A stretch of DNA of 64,000 nucleotides from Candidatus Hydrogenisulfobacillus filiaventi (GTDB taxonomy: Bacteria; Bacillota; Sulfobacillia; Sulfobacillales; R501). The notes beneath the pieces are model-generated. The model saw only the letters and a program-made list of their open reading frames with translations. It was not told where the DNA came from and ran no database searches. Location of the stretch: NCBI GenBank assembly GCA_902809825.1, contig LR778114.1, positions 1,240,001 to 1,304,000 on the forward strand. Direction: 5' to 3'. Positions 16,665 through 25,419 of this stretch are shown piece by piece. How positions within the stretch are numbered: position 1 is the first letter of the stretch; each line of letters opens with the position of its first letter. The position numbers and the translations under genes are program-made.

Positions 16665-17027
16665 ATGCTGACGACCCGTACCGCGTGGTGCTTCGTTTCC
16701 GGGCGTGTGCTGGCAACCCTGCATGATGCCGGCCGCCGCTGCCTGCGTGACTACCCCGAGGCGGTCGACCTCCAGCGCGGGGTCCGCCGGCTGATGCCCA
16801 TCACCGCGGCACCCAGTCCGGGGGAGGACGGGTATTTTCTGCTGCCGGTCTATGAGCTGAAGTGCATCTTCGCCGCCTTCGTGCGCTTCTTCAACAGCCT
16901 GGGCGAAGTGCCCGACAGCCAGGCGGGGGCGATTAGCGACCTGCTGGCGGCTCTGCGGGTGGTGGCGGGGCTTTTGGATGAACTGCAGGCGGAACCGGCC
17001 CGGCGGATTCATTTTCCGGATGCCTAG
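16665..17027 (+). CDS. Hypothetical protein, 120 residues
   Basis: No family is recognised. The protein is soluble-looking, with a hydrophobic-aromatic middle (YFLLPVYELKCIFAAFVRFF) and a C-terminal helix rich in L and A (LLAALRVVAGLLDELQ). The ATG at 16665 has AAGGGGTG upstream with good spacing. It is a single-gene unit on the plus strand between two minus-strand genes; its last 95 bp overlap antisense with a possible small gene ending at 16933. Confidence 0.55.
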   Translation: MLTTRTAWCFVSGRVLATLHDAGRRCLRDYPEAVDLQRGVRRLMPITAAPSPGEDGYFLLPVYELKCIFAAFVRFFNSLGEVPDSQAGAISDLLAALRVVAGLLDELQAEPARRIHFPDA

Positions 17028-17229
17028 GCCCGGGCGCGGCCGCCGCGCCGCACAGCGGACAGCGGCCCTCCTGCAGGAGATGCCGGCGCAGGTCCAGGGG
17101 CGCCTGCGCCCGTCCCTGCTGCCGTCCGTGCCGGAGCCCGCGTCCGTATCCCCAGGCCGCACCCAGCCCTAGCAGGGCCCCCCCCGTCCCGATGGCCTCC
17201 AGCAGCGCCCGCCAGGAGGCCGGAAGCAC
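16933..17229 (-). CDS. Possible small membrane protein with CxxC
   Basis: This candidate of 98 residues starts with GTG at 17229, preceded by GGGGAG, 14 bp after the UbiA-like gene ends. It has one hydrophobic helix (EAIGTGGALLGLGAAWGYG) followed by a basic stretch and HLLQEGRCPLCG, a CxxC pair that could bind zinc. The tail is Pro-rich and overlaps antisense with the 16665 gene, so the end may be wrong. Evidence is position and sensible composition only; another frame could be the real one or the region may be non-coding. Confidence 0.35.
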   Translation of the reverse strand: MLPASWRALLEAIGTGGALLGLGAAWGYGRGLRHGRQQGRAQAPLDLRRHLLQEGRCPLCGAAAAPGPRHPENESAGPVPPAVHPKAPPPPAEPPAGR

Positions 17230-17243
17230 CGGCCCGCACTCCC

Positions 17244-17819
17244 CTATTCCCACGCCGGGGCCCCCCTCCGGAACCGCCTCCCCTTCAGTCCCCAGGTGAA
17301 CGCCCCCCAGGTCAGGAGGGCCGCCCCCAGCATGAGCGGGCTCAGGGCGGCGGCCCAGGCCAAGGCCCCCGCCCCCAGCGCCCGGGCCCGCCAGGAACCC
17401 GGCGGACGGCCGTCCCGGCCGTCGACCTCGTTGTCCACCCATTGCACCGCCAGGACCACCGCCAGTGCCGCCGCCAGCACCCCCCGCACCAGCCAGGCCG
17501 TCCCGGCCAGGACCAGGGCCGACTCCTGCCAGGCGGCGAGGCCGCTGGGCAGGCGGTCGCGCGGGTGCGCGAACATGCCGGCCGCGTAGGCGGCGGCGAA
17601 CAGGCCGAGGGTCCAGCCCGCGTCCAGCCTGCCGGCCAGGGCCAGGGCCATCCCGGCATAGGCGGTGAGGCCGCGCCCCCCCGCCAGCAGTACCAGGTTG
17701 GGCCGGCCGGCGGCGGCATCCGGGACGGTGTCGGCCTCGTCATCCGCCAGCTTGATGGCCCCCCCGGTGAGGATCACCGCCAGAACGTGCAGGAGATCAG
17801 GCCCAATGCCGGAAGACAA
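17244..17819 (-). CDS. Small integral membrane protein with UbiA-like acidic motifs
   Basis: The 191-residue protein has about six hydrophobic helices. Two acidic motifs stand out: DDEADTVPD (residues 26-34), which fits the [N/D]DxxDxxxD prenyl-diphosphate motif of UbiA prenyltransferases, and DNEVDGRD (129-136), which fits the second DxxxD motif. UbiA proteins are near 290 residues, so this would be a reduced form. The TTG start at 17819 has GGGAGGTGA upstream and lies inside the GTPase gene (23-bp overlap), implying coupling. Prenyltransferase activity is a hypothesis only. Confidence 0.65.
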   Translation of the reverse strand: MSSGIGPDLLHVLAVILTGGAIKLADDEADTVPDAAAGRPNLVLLAGGRGLTAYAGMALALAGRLDAGWTLGLFAAAYAAGMFAHPRDRLPSGLAAWQESALVLAGTAWLVRGVLAAALAVVLAVQWVDNEVDGRDGRPPGSWRARALGAGALAWAAALSPLMLGAALLTWGAFTWGLKGRRFRRGAPAWE

Positions 17820-18390
17820 AGGCCTTCACCTCCCGGAAGCCGCGGCCGGTACGCGCCGACAGGGGAATCAACACCGGGGCCGGCAGCAGGCGCCGCACCC
17901 GGGCCAGGCCCGCCTGGGCGGCCGGCAGGTCCATCTTGTTGGCCAGGACCGCGTACGCCCCTACCAGGGGGGCATACGCGGCCAGCTCGCGGTCGAAGGG
18001 GCCCACCGCCGCCTCCGCCCGGCTGGCATCCACCAGGTGCAGGATGAGGCTGCTGTGGGTGACGGTCTCCAGGGTCAAGGCCATGGCATGCCGCACCGCC
18101 TCCGCGGCCGGGATACCGTCCAGCACCCCAGGGCTGTCGATGAGGACCAGCTCCCGCCGCACCTTGCCCGCCGCCACCGGCAGCCGGATGCGCTGCAGGT
18201 GCAGGGTGCGGTGGGGCAACGGGGAAACCCACTGCCGGCGGGCCCGGGCCACCGGCCACTGCCGCCGGCTGACCCGCCCGTCGCTGTCCACCACGTCCAC
18301 CGCCACGGTGGCCAGCCCCAGGTAGGCGGCGAAATTCAGCACAAACAGGGTCTTGCCCGTGTTGGGGCGTCCCACCACCGCCGCCTCCAC
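17797..18390 (-). CDS. Small GTPase next to spoVK
   Basis: The 197-residue protein is essentially one Era/Der-type G domain: G1 GRPNTGKT (7-14), G3 DSPG (85-88), G4 NKMD (151-154) and G5 SAR (178-180). It has no extra RNA-binding domain. It starts with GTG 1 bp after spoVK ends. In Bacillus subtilis the gene after spoVK is the larger GTPase HflX (ynbA); this much shorter protein occupies the same place. A link to spore formation is suggested by the neighbourhood only. Confidence 0.85.
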   Translation of the reverse strand: MEAAVVGRPNTGKTLFVLNFAAYLGLATVAVDVVDSDGRVSRRQWPVARARRQWVSPLPHRTLHLQRIRLPVAAGKVRRELVLIDSPGVLDGIPAAEAVRHAMALTLETVTHSSLILHLVDASRAEAAVGPFDRELAAYAPLVGAYAVLANKMDLPAAQAGLARVRRLLPAPVLIPLSARTGRGFREVKAFVFRHWA

Positions 18391-18391
18391 C

Positions 18392-19390
18392 TCAGAGGCT
18401 CCCCTCGAAGTCGGCCCAGGTCAGGGTCATGAGCGCCTCCCGGGAGAGGGTGTCCAGGTGCCCGCTGCCGGCGAGCCGCACCGCCTGCCGCCGGATGGCG
18501 GCCTCCACCCAGTTGCGGATGAGACGGGCGTTGCCGGCGTAGGGGTGCAACCCGCCGCGGGCGCCCTCCAGGCGGGCCAGCAGCCGCTCCTCGGCTTCGG
18601 GGGTCAGCCGGTACTGGCGTTCCCCAACCATCCGGGCGGCAATGGCCACCAGTTCGCGGGCGGAATACTCGGGAAAGGTGAGGTGGATCGCAAAACGGGA
18701 ACGCAGGCCGGGATTGGTGCCGAGGAAGTACTCCATCTCCGCCGAATACCCAGCCAGGATGACCAGAAATTCCCCCCGATGGTCCTCCATGGCCTTGACC
18801 AGCACATCGGTGGCCTCGCGTCCGAAGTCCTTTTCGCCCCCCCGGGCCAGGGAGTAGGCCTCGTCCACGAACAGCACGCCGCCCAGGGCACGTTTCACCA
18901 TCTCGCGGGTCTTCTGGGCGGTATGCCCGATATACTCCCCCACCAGGTCGGCCCGTTCCACCTCCACCAGGTGCCCGCGCGGCAGCACCCCCAAGGCCTG
19001 GAACAGGCGCCCGAACAGGCGAGCCACCGTGGTCTTGCCGGTGCCTGGGGCCCCCCGGAAGATCATGTGCAGGACCTGCGGCTGCGCCGCCAGACCGCGG
19101 GCGCTGCGCACCCGCTGGACCTCCACGAACGCGGTCAGTTCCCGCGCCAGGCGTTTGACCTCGTCCAGGCCCACCAGGCGATCGAGTTCGGCCAGCACCG
19201 CCTCCACGCTGTCCTCCGTCCCCTCCAGCGCCCGCCGGGGAGCGGTGCGCGGGTCGAGGTCCCGCAGCCGCCGCACCGCGGCCGAGGCCGGCAGCCGGCC
19301 TGCCTCCAGCCACCGGAAGACTTCCTCCGGACTGCCGGGGCCGCCGGCCTCCTCGCGCCCGGGGGCCATGGGGGGATACCGTTCCGCCAT
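18392..19390 (-). CDS. spoVK: Stage V sporulation protein K (AAA+ ATPase)
   Basis: The 332-residue CbxX/CfqX-type AAA+ ATPase has Walker A GAPGTGKTT, Walker B GGVLFVDEAYSL, sensor 1 in LGTNPGLRSRF and an arginine-rich C-terminal lid. SpoVK acts in the mother cell late in sporulation. The first 70 residues are a variable N-terminal region. ATG at 19390. It overlaps in a different frame with the open extension of thrB. It is followed at once by the GTPase and UbiA-like genes, forming a probable operon. Confidence 0.9.
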   Translation of the reverse strand: MAERYPPMAPGREEAGGPGSPEEVFRWLEAGRLPASAAVRRLRDLDPRTAPRRALEGTEDSVEAVLAELDRLVGLDEVKRLARELTAFVEVQRVRSARGLAAQPQVLHMIFRGAPGTGKTTVARLFGRLFQALGVLPRGHLVEVERADLVGEYIGHTAQKTREMVKRALGGVLFVDEAYSLARGGEKDFGREATDVLVKAMEDHRGEFLVILAGYSAEMEYFLGTNPGLRSRFAIHLTFPEYSARELVAIAARMVGERQYRLTPEAEERLLARLEGARGGLHPYAGNARLIRNWVEAAIRRQAVRLAGSGHLDTLSREALMTLTWADFEGSL

Positions 19391-19444
19391 GCCGCTGCCC
19401 CCTCCCTGCGTGCGTTCCCCCTATGGATATGCAGGCGGGAGGGG

Positions 19445-19475
19445 AAAAGATCCGGCCGGCTAGGGGACCGGCCGG
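19445..19475 (-). terminator. Intrinsic terminator after thrB
   Basis: On the minus strand CCGGCCGG, an 8-nt loop TCCCCTAG, then CCGGCCGG and ATCTTTT form a strong hairpin with a short T-tract. It lies just where thrB should end, before spoVK. The only nearby stop codon (TAG, 19460-19462) is in the loop and is out of frame with thrB by one base. Confidence 0.75.
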
Positions 19476-20438
19476 CCCAAGCGCAGCAGCCGGGGCCGGG
19501 GGATCGTCGGCCGGCGGGGAAGGCGGTTCCTGGAGGGGGCTCGCCCCTTTGGGGGAGGCGCGGGTGACCAGGATGCGGGCCCGGATGCCGTAGGCCCGGA
19601 ACTGCTCGCCCATTACTTCCGCCACCCGCACCACATGCTCCCCGTCCACCAGCGCCAGCACAGTGGACCCGGACCCGGACAGGGTGGCCATCTTAGCCCC
19701 TTCCGCCTGCGCTGCCCGCAACACGCTCTTGAGGCCGGGAATCAGGGGGGAGCGGGCGGCCTGGTGCAGGCGGTCCTCCGCTGCCCAGCGCAGCACGTCC
19801 CAGTCATGGCGGGCCAGCGCGTAGACCCACAGGCCCACCCGCTGGGCATTGAACACCGCATCGCTGCGCGAGACCCAAGGGGGCAGGATGTCCCGCGCCC
19901 GGCGGGTGGACACCTTGAAGTCCGGCACCGCCAGCACAATGGGGAAGGGTGGGGCATCCAGCCGGCGGTAGCCCTGGGTGTCCTCCCCCTGCCAGACCAG
20001 GGTCACGCCGCCGACGATAGCGGGAGCAACATTATCCATGTGGCCCTCATAGGGCCATGCCCACTCCAGGCAGCGCTGGGCGTCCAACGGTTCCCCCGCC
20101 CAGTGGTGGCCCAGAATCACCCCGGCAACCACGGCGGCCGCACTGGAGCCCAGGCCCCGGGAGACCGGGATGCGGTTCTGGATGGTCAGGCGCCCCCCCG
20201 GCGGCGGCTGCCGGCGCAGGCGGTCCAGCACCCCGGCCGCCACCTGGTAAATCAGGTTGCTGGTATCATTGGGCAGATCCCCGGCGCCTTCGCCCAGCAC
20301 GTGGACATGGGTCTGGGGAGCCGGTTCCCAGACGACCTCCAGCCACAGGTTGATGGCCAGGCCCAGGGTGTCGAACCCGGGGCCCAGATTGGCGGAGGTG
20401 GCGGGCACCGCGATGCGGACCGCAGTCGGGCTGTCCAT
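19460..20438 (-). CDS. thrB: Homoserine kinase ThrB, 3' end lacks an in-frame stop
   Basis: This GHMP-family kinase phosphorylates homoserine in threonine synthesis. It starts MDSPTAVRIAVPATSANLGP, carries the ATP-binding SRGLGSSAAAV and the C-terminal LSGSGSTVLALV. The normal length of about 300-310 residues ends near ILVTRASPKGA. As given, the frame has no stop there and runs another 370 codons through the spoVK gene in a different frame, to 18336. The end set here is the TAG in the terminator loop, one base out of phase, so a single-base indel in a GC-rich run upstream is the likely explanation. ThrC lies 4 bp upstream. Confidence 0.85.
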
Positions 20439-20442
20439 GGGG

Positions 20443-21465
20443 TTATATCAGCGCCTCCAGCCGCGCCAGGTCGGCGCCGTCCCAGCGTACGCTGCGGATG
20501 GGGTTGTGGGCCAGCGCGGTGGCCGGGTCCTTGAGCCCATTGCCGGTCACCACCAGCACCACCCGCTCCGAGGGCCGGAACACCCCTTGCGCGGCCAGCA
20601 GCCGGTAGCCGGCGTACGGGGCCGCCGAGGCCGGCTCCACGAAAATACCCTGGCGGGCCAGGGCCTGCTGGGCCTCCAGAATGGCGGAATCGCTCACGGC
20701 CAGGAAGCGGCCGCCGCTGGTTTCCATCGCCTCCTGCGCGTAGGCGCGGCTGGCGGGCTTGCCGATCTGGATAGCGCTGGCCACCGTCTGGGGATGCTCA
20801 AGGTCGCGCCCCAGGACCATGGCGGCGGCCCCCTCCGCCTGGACCCCCACCAGTCTGGGCAGCCCCCGGCCCCGCCGCCGGAAACCGCGGAAATAGGCGG
20901 TGATGTTGCCGGCATTGCCGACCGGCAGCAGCAGCCAGTCCGGCGCCCCTTCCAGGGCATCCACCACTTCATAAGCGGCCGATTCCTGACCCAGGATACG
21001 GTACGGGTTGATGGAATTGACCAGTTCCCATTCCGGATGGGTGGCCACCGCCTCCCGCACCAGCGCCAGTGCCCGGTCGAAGCGGCCTTCCACCTCCACA
21101 ATGCGGGCCCCGTACATCTGAGCCTGCAGCATTTTGCCGGGGGCGATCTGTCCCTCGGGGACCACCACCAGGGCGGTCAGACCCGCCCGGGCCCCGTAGG
21201 CTGCGGCCGAGGCCGAGGTGTTGCCGGTGGAGGCGCAGATCACCACCCGCTTGCCGGCCGCCCGCGCCATGGTGACCGCCACCGTCATGCCGCGGTCCTT
21301 GAAGGATCCGGTAGGGTTCTGTCCCTCCACCTTGACCCACACTTCCGGTTCCCCGGGGAGGTGCGGTAGGGGCACCAGGGGGGTATTGCCCTCACCCAGG
21401 GTGACCGGTTCCACATCCCCCAGATTCCATTCCGTCCCGTAGCGGGCGATAATGCCGATTTGCAA
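20443..21465 (-). CDS. thrC: Threonine synthase ThrC
   Basis: The 340-residue PLP enzyme makes threonine from phosphohomoserine. PLP lysine Lys56 is in NPTGSFKDRGM, and ASTGNTSASAAAYGA and PVGNAGNITAYF are phosphate- and PLP-binding loops. The short length fits the Bacillus type. Start is TTG at 21465, with AAAGGAG upstream at suitable spacing; there is no nearby ATG in frame. It is first of the thrC-thrB pair (4-bp gap). No T-box or other leader motif was found upstream. Confidence 0.95.
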   Translation of the reverse strand: MQIGIIARYGTEWNLGDVEPVTLGEGNTPLVPLPHLPGEPEVWVKVEGQNPTGSFKDRGMTVAVTMARAAGKRVVICASTGNTSASAAAYGARAGLTALVVVPEGQIAPGKMLQAQMYGARIVEVEGRFDRALALVREAVATHPEWELVNSINPYRILGQESAAYEVVDALEGAPDWLLLPVGNAGNITAYFRGFRRRGRGLPRLVGVQAEGAAAMVLGRDLEHPQTVASAIQIGKPASRAYAQEAMETSGGRFLAVSDSAILEAQQALARQGIFVEPASAAPYAGYRLLAAQGVFRPSERVVLVVTGNGLKDPATALAHNPIRSVRWDGADLARLEALI

Positions 21466-21686
21466 CGCCTATGCTCCTTTTAGGGGCCCCCGGGGGTTCC
21501 GGCGGGCCCGTGCCATGGGATACCCCGATTTTAACATGGATTGGGCGCCCGTCCCGCCCCGAGGCCGGACTGCGGACGCGTCCCAGTTCTGGGCAATTTT
21601 GCCCCGGCTGCCGCATACCCTGTTCCCACAGCCAGCCACCGGTCCGCCCGTCCCCGGACAGGCCGGGACCGGGAAAGGGGTGTGCC

Positions 21687-22727
21687 ATGGCCGACCACTA
21701 TGCCTCCCGCACGGCACCGGTCCCGCTCTCCGCTGCCGGCCCCCGGGACCCGGAGGGGGTGCGGATGCGGGCCCCCGTGCTCCTGGCCCTGGGGTCGATG
21801 CTGATGAGCGTGGCCTCCTCGGGGCCGGCGGTCCCACCGTCCTCCTCCCCGGCTGCGGGTGCCGGCGGCCCCGGCCCGGCAGCCCAGACCCGGCGCCCGG
21901 TTTCCCCCCTGCCGGGGCAGCTGGAGGGCGGCTATATCGCCGTGGACCTCGTGCACCGGGCCGGCACCGTCCCGGCTGCCGCCCCGCCCCCACCCGCCGG
22001 CCGCCTGTACCGGATCCGCTGGGGTGATACCTTGTGGGGACTCAGCCGGCGGTTTCACGTGCCCCTGACCGCTCTGGAGGCCGTCAACCACGTGACCGCC
22101 GGCACGGTCATCGAGGCCGGGCGCGACCTGGTGATCCCGGAGGAATACACGGTGCAGGCAGGGGACACCCTGCCCGCCATCGCCCGGCGGTTTCACGTGC
22201 CCCTCCTCCTGCTCTGGCACATCAACGGCCTGACCAGCGATCAGCTCACCCCCGGCCAGGTGTTGACCATCCCCTACACCGGTCAGGTGCCCGATCCCGT
22301 GTACACCATTCCGCCCGCCCCGGATCCGCCTCCGGCCCTGCCCGCGCGCGGGCTGCCGGCCGCGCCGGGGCTGGACGCGCGGGACATCCTGCTGCTGGCC
22401 CACCTCATCCAGGCCGAGGCCGGGGATCAGCCCTTCCTGGGGCAGGTAGCGGTAGGCGCGGTGGTGCTCAATCGCCTGCACGCCCCGGGGTATCCTAAGA
22501 CCGTCTCCCAGGTCATTTTTGCCCCCGGCCAGTTTGAGTCGGTGAGCAACGGGACCTTCTGGGCCCCGCCCGGCCCGTCCGCCCTGCTGGCGGCCAAGGC
22601 GGCGGCCGCAGGCTGGGACCCGGTCCCGGGCGCGCTCTACTTCTACAATCCAGCCCTGACTGCCTCCACCTGGATGCGCGACCTGCCGGTGGTGGCCGAA
22701 ATCGGCCAGCAGGTCTTCGCCCGGTGA
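21687..22727 (+). CDS. LysM/SleB-type spore cortex-lytic cell wall hydrolase
   Basis: The 346-residue protein has a 26-residue polar lead, then a signal-like hydrophobic stretch (APVLLALGSMLMSVASSG). Two LysM repeats follow (YRIRWGDTLWGLSRRF... and YTVQAGDTLPAIARRF...), then a Hydrolase_2 domain with LAHLIQAEAGDQPFLGQVAV (catalytic Glu) and the end GALYFYNP. This layout matches SleB/CwlJ-type lytic transglycosylases that degrade spore cortex on germination. ATG at 21687 follows GGGAAAGGGGTG. It stands in the place where hfq is found next to miaA in Bacillus, on the opposite strand. Confidence 0.88.
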   Translation: MADHYASRTAPVPLSAAGPRDPEGVRMRAPVLLALGSMLMSVASSGPAVPPSSSPAAGAGGPGPAAQTRRPVSPLPGQLEGGYIAVDLVHRAGTVPAAAPPPPAGRLYRIRWGDTLWGLSRRFHVPLTALEAVNHVTAGTVIEAGRDLVIPEEYTVQAGDTLPAIARRFHVPLLLLWHINGLTSDQLTPGQVLTIPYTGQVPDPVYTIPPAPDPPPALPARGLPAAPGLDARDILLLAHLIQAEAGDQPFLGQVAVGAVVLNRLHAPGYPKTVSQVIFAPGQFESVSNGTFWAPPGPSALLAAKAAAAGWDPVPGALYFYNPALTASTWMRDLPVVAEIGQQVFAR

Positions 22728-22732
22728 ACCGG

Positions 22733-23680
22733 CTACGCCCGGAAGCCGGGGGCCGGGTGCACCGAGGCCGCGATCCGGGCCACCGCTTCCTCCGGGTCCA
22801 GCCGGGACAGGTCGAGCCAGCGCGCGTCGGGCTCAGCCCGGAACCAGGTCAGCTGGCGCTTGGCATAGCGGGCGGTGTGGCGGATGAGCACCGGCAGCAG
22901 TTCGGCATCCGCCAGCCGGCCGTAGAGCCAGTCGACGCATTCCCGGTAGCCGAGAGCGGTGAGGCTTTGCGCCCGCGGCGGTACCCCTGCCGTCAGCAGG
23001 GCCGCGGTTTCCGCCTGCAGGCCGGCCGCCAGCTGGGCTGCCGCCCGTTCGGCAATGCGCCGGCGCAATTCGGCCCGCGGCCGGGTCAGCACCCAGAAGA
23101 CCACCCGGTACCGGGCCTCCCCCCGGCTGCGCGCCGGGACCTCCCCCGTCCCCCAGAACACCTCCAGCACGCGGGACAGGCGCCGGTGGTCGGCGGGATG
23201 GATGCCCGCCGCCCCGGGGTCGGCCAGCAGCGCCAGCCGGCGGACCCGTTCCCAGCCCCACCGCTCGGCGAACTCTTCCACCCGGCGCCGCCAGGCCAGG
23301 CGCTCCGGCTCCTCGGGCGGAAAGCGGTAATCCCAGAGCAGAGCCCGGATCCAGAGCCCGCTTCCCCCCACGACCAGGGGGATACGGCCGCGGACCAGGA
23401 TGTCATCCAACGCCAGGCGGCCCAGCCGCTGGTAGTCAGCCACCGAGAAGGGTTCCCGGGGATCCGCCACATCCACCAGATGATGGGGTACCCGGGCGCG
23501 GTCGGCGGCAGAGGGCTTGGCGGTGCCGATGTCCAATCCCCGGTAGACGGCGGCGGAATCGGCTGAAACAATCTCCACCGGCAGCACCCGGGCCAAGGCC
23601 AGGCTTAAGGCGGTCTTGCCTGCCGCGGTGGGGCCCGCCAGCACCACCACCGGCCCCGGGCGCTCAGGAGGAGCGGCCAA
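22733..23680 (-). CDS. miaA: tRNA dimethylallyltransferase MiaA
   Basis: The 315-residue enzyme adds dimethylallyl to A37 of tRNAs reading UNN codons. Walker A GPTAAGKT, DSAAVYRGLDIGTAKP (tRNA/DMAPP contact), GGSGLW and the C-terminal RYAKRQLTWFR are family signatures. The start is TTG at 23680 with GGAGGTGG upstream; it overlaps the end of mutL by 17 bp. Part of the mutS-mutL-miaA operon. The canonical neighbour hfq is missing. Confidence 0.95.
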   Translation of the reverse strand: MAAPPERPGPVVVLAGPTAAGKTALSLALARVLPVEIVSADSAAVYRGLDIGTAKPSAADRARVPHHLVDVADPREPFSVADYQRLGRLALDDILVRGRIPLVVGGSGLWIRALLWDYRFPPEEPERLAWRRRVEEFAERWGWERVRRLALLADPGAAGIHPADHRRLSRVLEVFWGTGEVPARSRGEARYRVVFWVLTRPRAELRRRIAERAAAQLAAGLQAETAALLTAGVPPRAQSLTALGYRECVDWLYGRLADAELLPVLIRHTARYAKRQLTWFRAEPDARWLDLSRLDPEEAVARIAASVHPAPGFRA

Positions 23681-25406
23681 AGCGGCGGTCCACCTCCTCC
23701 AGGGTGAGGCGCAGCATGGTCGGACGCCCGTGGGGGCACGACCGCGGGTCGGCGGTGGCGGCCAGGGCCGCCAGCAGGGCCCCCATCTCCTCCCGCCTGA
23801 GCCCGCGGTAGGCCTTCACCGCGGCCTTGCAGGCCGCCATGGCCAGGGCGCCCTGATCCGGACCGTCCCAGCTGTGCCCGGGCCCGAAGCCGCCCTGATG
23901 GTAGGCATCGAGCAGGGCGGTGAAGGTATCCGCCCGTACCTCGCCCCAGCCGCGGGGAATCGCCCGCACCGCCAGGGTGCGCCCGCCCAGGGCGTCCACC
24001 GCAAAGCCCCATTCCGGCAGCAGTCCGTCCTTGAGGGCCTCGTAGGCCGCCCACTGCTCCGGGCTCAGGCTCACCGTCCAGGGCAGCAGCAGGGGCTGAG
24101 CCAGACGGGCCTCCCGGGCCAGGCGCCGGAAGTGCTCGTAGTAGACCCGCTCATGGGCGGCGTGCTGGTCGATGAGATAGAGACCGTCTGGCCCCTGGGC
24201 GATGATGTATTTGGCCTGCCATTGGGCCAACGGCACCAGGTCCGCCACCGCCTCCCGGAGGGGGGCGGCCGGCTCCCGCGCCGGCGGGGCCGGCACGGGA
24301 CCGGGGACGGCCGGCACAGGGGCCTCGCGGGCGACGGCCGGCGCCGGGTCGGGAGCGGAAGTCGGGAACACCGGCTGCCACAGGGGCACGGCAGGGCTGG
24401 AACCGGCCAGGGCGGCAGCGACGGCCCGGTAGAGGCGGCCCGCCACCAGTCGCTCCCCGTCCACCCGCACCTCCAGCTTGGCCGGGTGGACGTTGGGGTC
24501 CACCCGGGCCGGGTCGAGGGTGACCCACAGCCAGAAGCCGGGATGGCGCCCCTCAGGGACCTGGGGCCGGAAGGCCTCCTCCACCGCCTGGCGTAGCGTC
24601 CAGTTGGCCACCGGGCGGCCGTTCAGGTAGAGGCCTTGCCAGCGGCGGTGGGGACGGTGCAGATCCGCGGGCAGGACGAAACCGGAGACCGTAATCCCGT
24701 CCCCCTCGCCGGCTTCGGAGGCCAGCGGCAGGAGCCGGTCCGCCACCTCGGTGCCGAAAACCGCCAGGAGGGCGGCGCGGGGGTCCTCCCCGCCCTGGGT
24801 GGCGAGCTCCTCCCGCTCGGCCCCCGGGTCCCCGCGCAGCAGCCGGAACCGTACCCGGTAGTGGCCTACCGCATAGCGGGCCACCACCTGGTGTACGGCG
24901 GCATACTCCGCGGAGGGGCTCCGGAGGTACTTGGCCCGCGCCGGCAGCCGCCCGAACAGGTCCTCCACCGTCACCCGGGTGCCGGGTCCCATAGCCGCAG
25001 GGGCCGGGGAGCCCGCCTCTCCGTAGGCCACCGTCAGCACGGCCCCGGCGGGGGCCTGCGGGGGGCGGGAGCGGACGGTCAGGCGGGCGACCGCCCCGAT
25101 GGCAGCCAGGGCTTCGCCCCGGAAGCCCAGGCTGGTGCAGGCCAAAAGGTCGTCCGCGACCCGCACCTTGGAGGTGGCGTGCCGGGCCACGGCCAGGGGC
25201 AGGTCCTCGGCGAGGATGCCCTCGCCGTCGTCCTGGACCTCGAGCCGCACCCAGCAGGGGTCGCCGACCCGTACCGTAATGCTGGCGGCCCCGGCGTCGA
25301 GGCTGTTCTCGACCAGCTCCTTCACCGCCGCTGCCGGCCGCTCCACCACTTCCCCAGCGGCGATCTGGTTGACCAGGCCTGCATCCAGCTGCCGGATCCG
25401 TCCCAT
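23664..25406 (-). CDS. mutL: DNA mismatch repair endonuclease MutL
   Basis: The 580-residue protein has a GHKL ATPase domain (ELVENSLDAGA, DDGEGI, GFRGEAL) and a C-terminal dimerisation/nuclease domain. The metal-dependent endonuclease motif DQHAAHERVYYE is present, as are ACKAAVKA and CPHGRPT, so this is the nicking MutL of bacteria that lack MutH. A Pro/Ala-rich linker joins the domains. ATG at 25406 follows mutS by 13 bp. Confidence 0.97.
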   Translation of the reverse strand: MGRIRQLDAGLVNQIAAGEVVERPAAAVKELVENSLDAGAASITVRVGDPCWVRLEVQDDGEGILAEDLPLAVARHATSKVRVADDLLACTSLGFRGEALAAIGAVARLTVRSRPPQAPAGAVLTVAYGEAGSPAPAAMGPGTRVTVEDLFGRLPARAKYLRSPSAEYAAVHQVVARYAVGHYRVRFRLLRGDPGAEREELATQGGEDPRAALLAVFGTEVADRLLPLASEAGEGDGITVSGFVLPADLHRPHRRWQGLYLNGRPVANWTLRQAVEEAFRPQVPEGRHPGFWLWVTLDPARVDPNVHPAKLEVRVDGERLVAGRLYRAVAAALAGSSPAVPLWQPVFPTSAPDPAPAVAREAPVPAVPGPVPAPPAREPAAPLREAVADLVPLAQWQAKYIIAQGPDGLYLIDQHAAHERVYYEHFRRLAREARLAQPLLLPWTVSLSPEQWAAYEALKDGLLPEWGFAVDALGGRTLAVRAIPRGWGEVRADTFTALLDAYHQGGFGPGHSWDGPDQGALAMAACKAAVKAYRGLRREEMGALLAALAATADPRSCPHGRPTMLRLTLEEVDRRFGRSS

Positions 25407-25419
25407 GCCCGCCCCCCTT

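Noticed and set aside
18336-19459. A ThrB-SpoVK-sized fusion protein of about 700 residues
   Set aside because: The extension is a frame-shifted shadow of spoVK with no domain of its own; a terminator sits at the normal thrB end.
21466-21686. T-box or amino-acid leader before thrC
   Set aside because: No GGGTGG-ACCGCG type T-box sequence or leader peptide with Thr runs was found; likewise before asnS (47692-47956).
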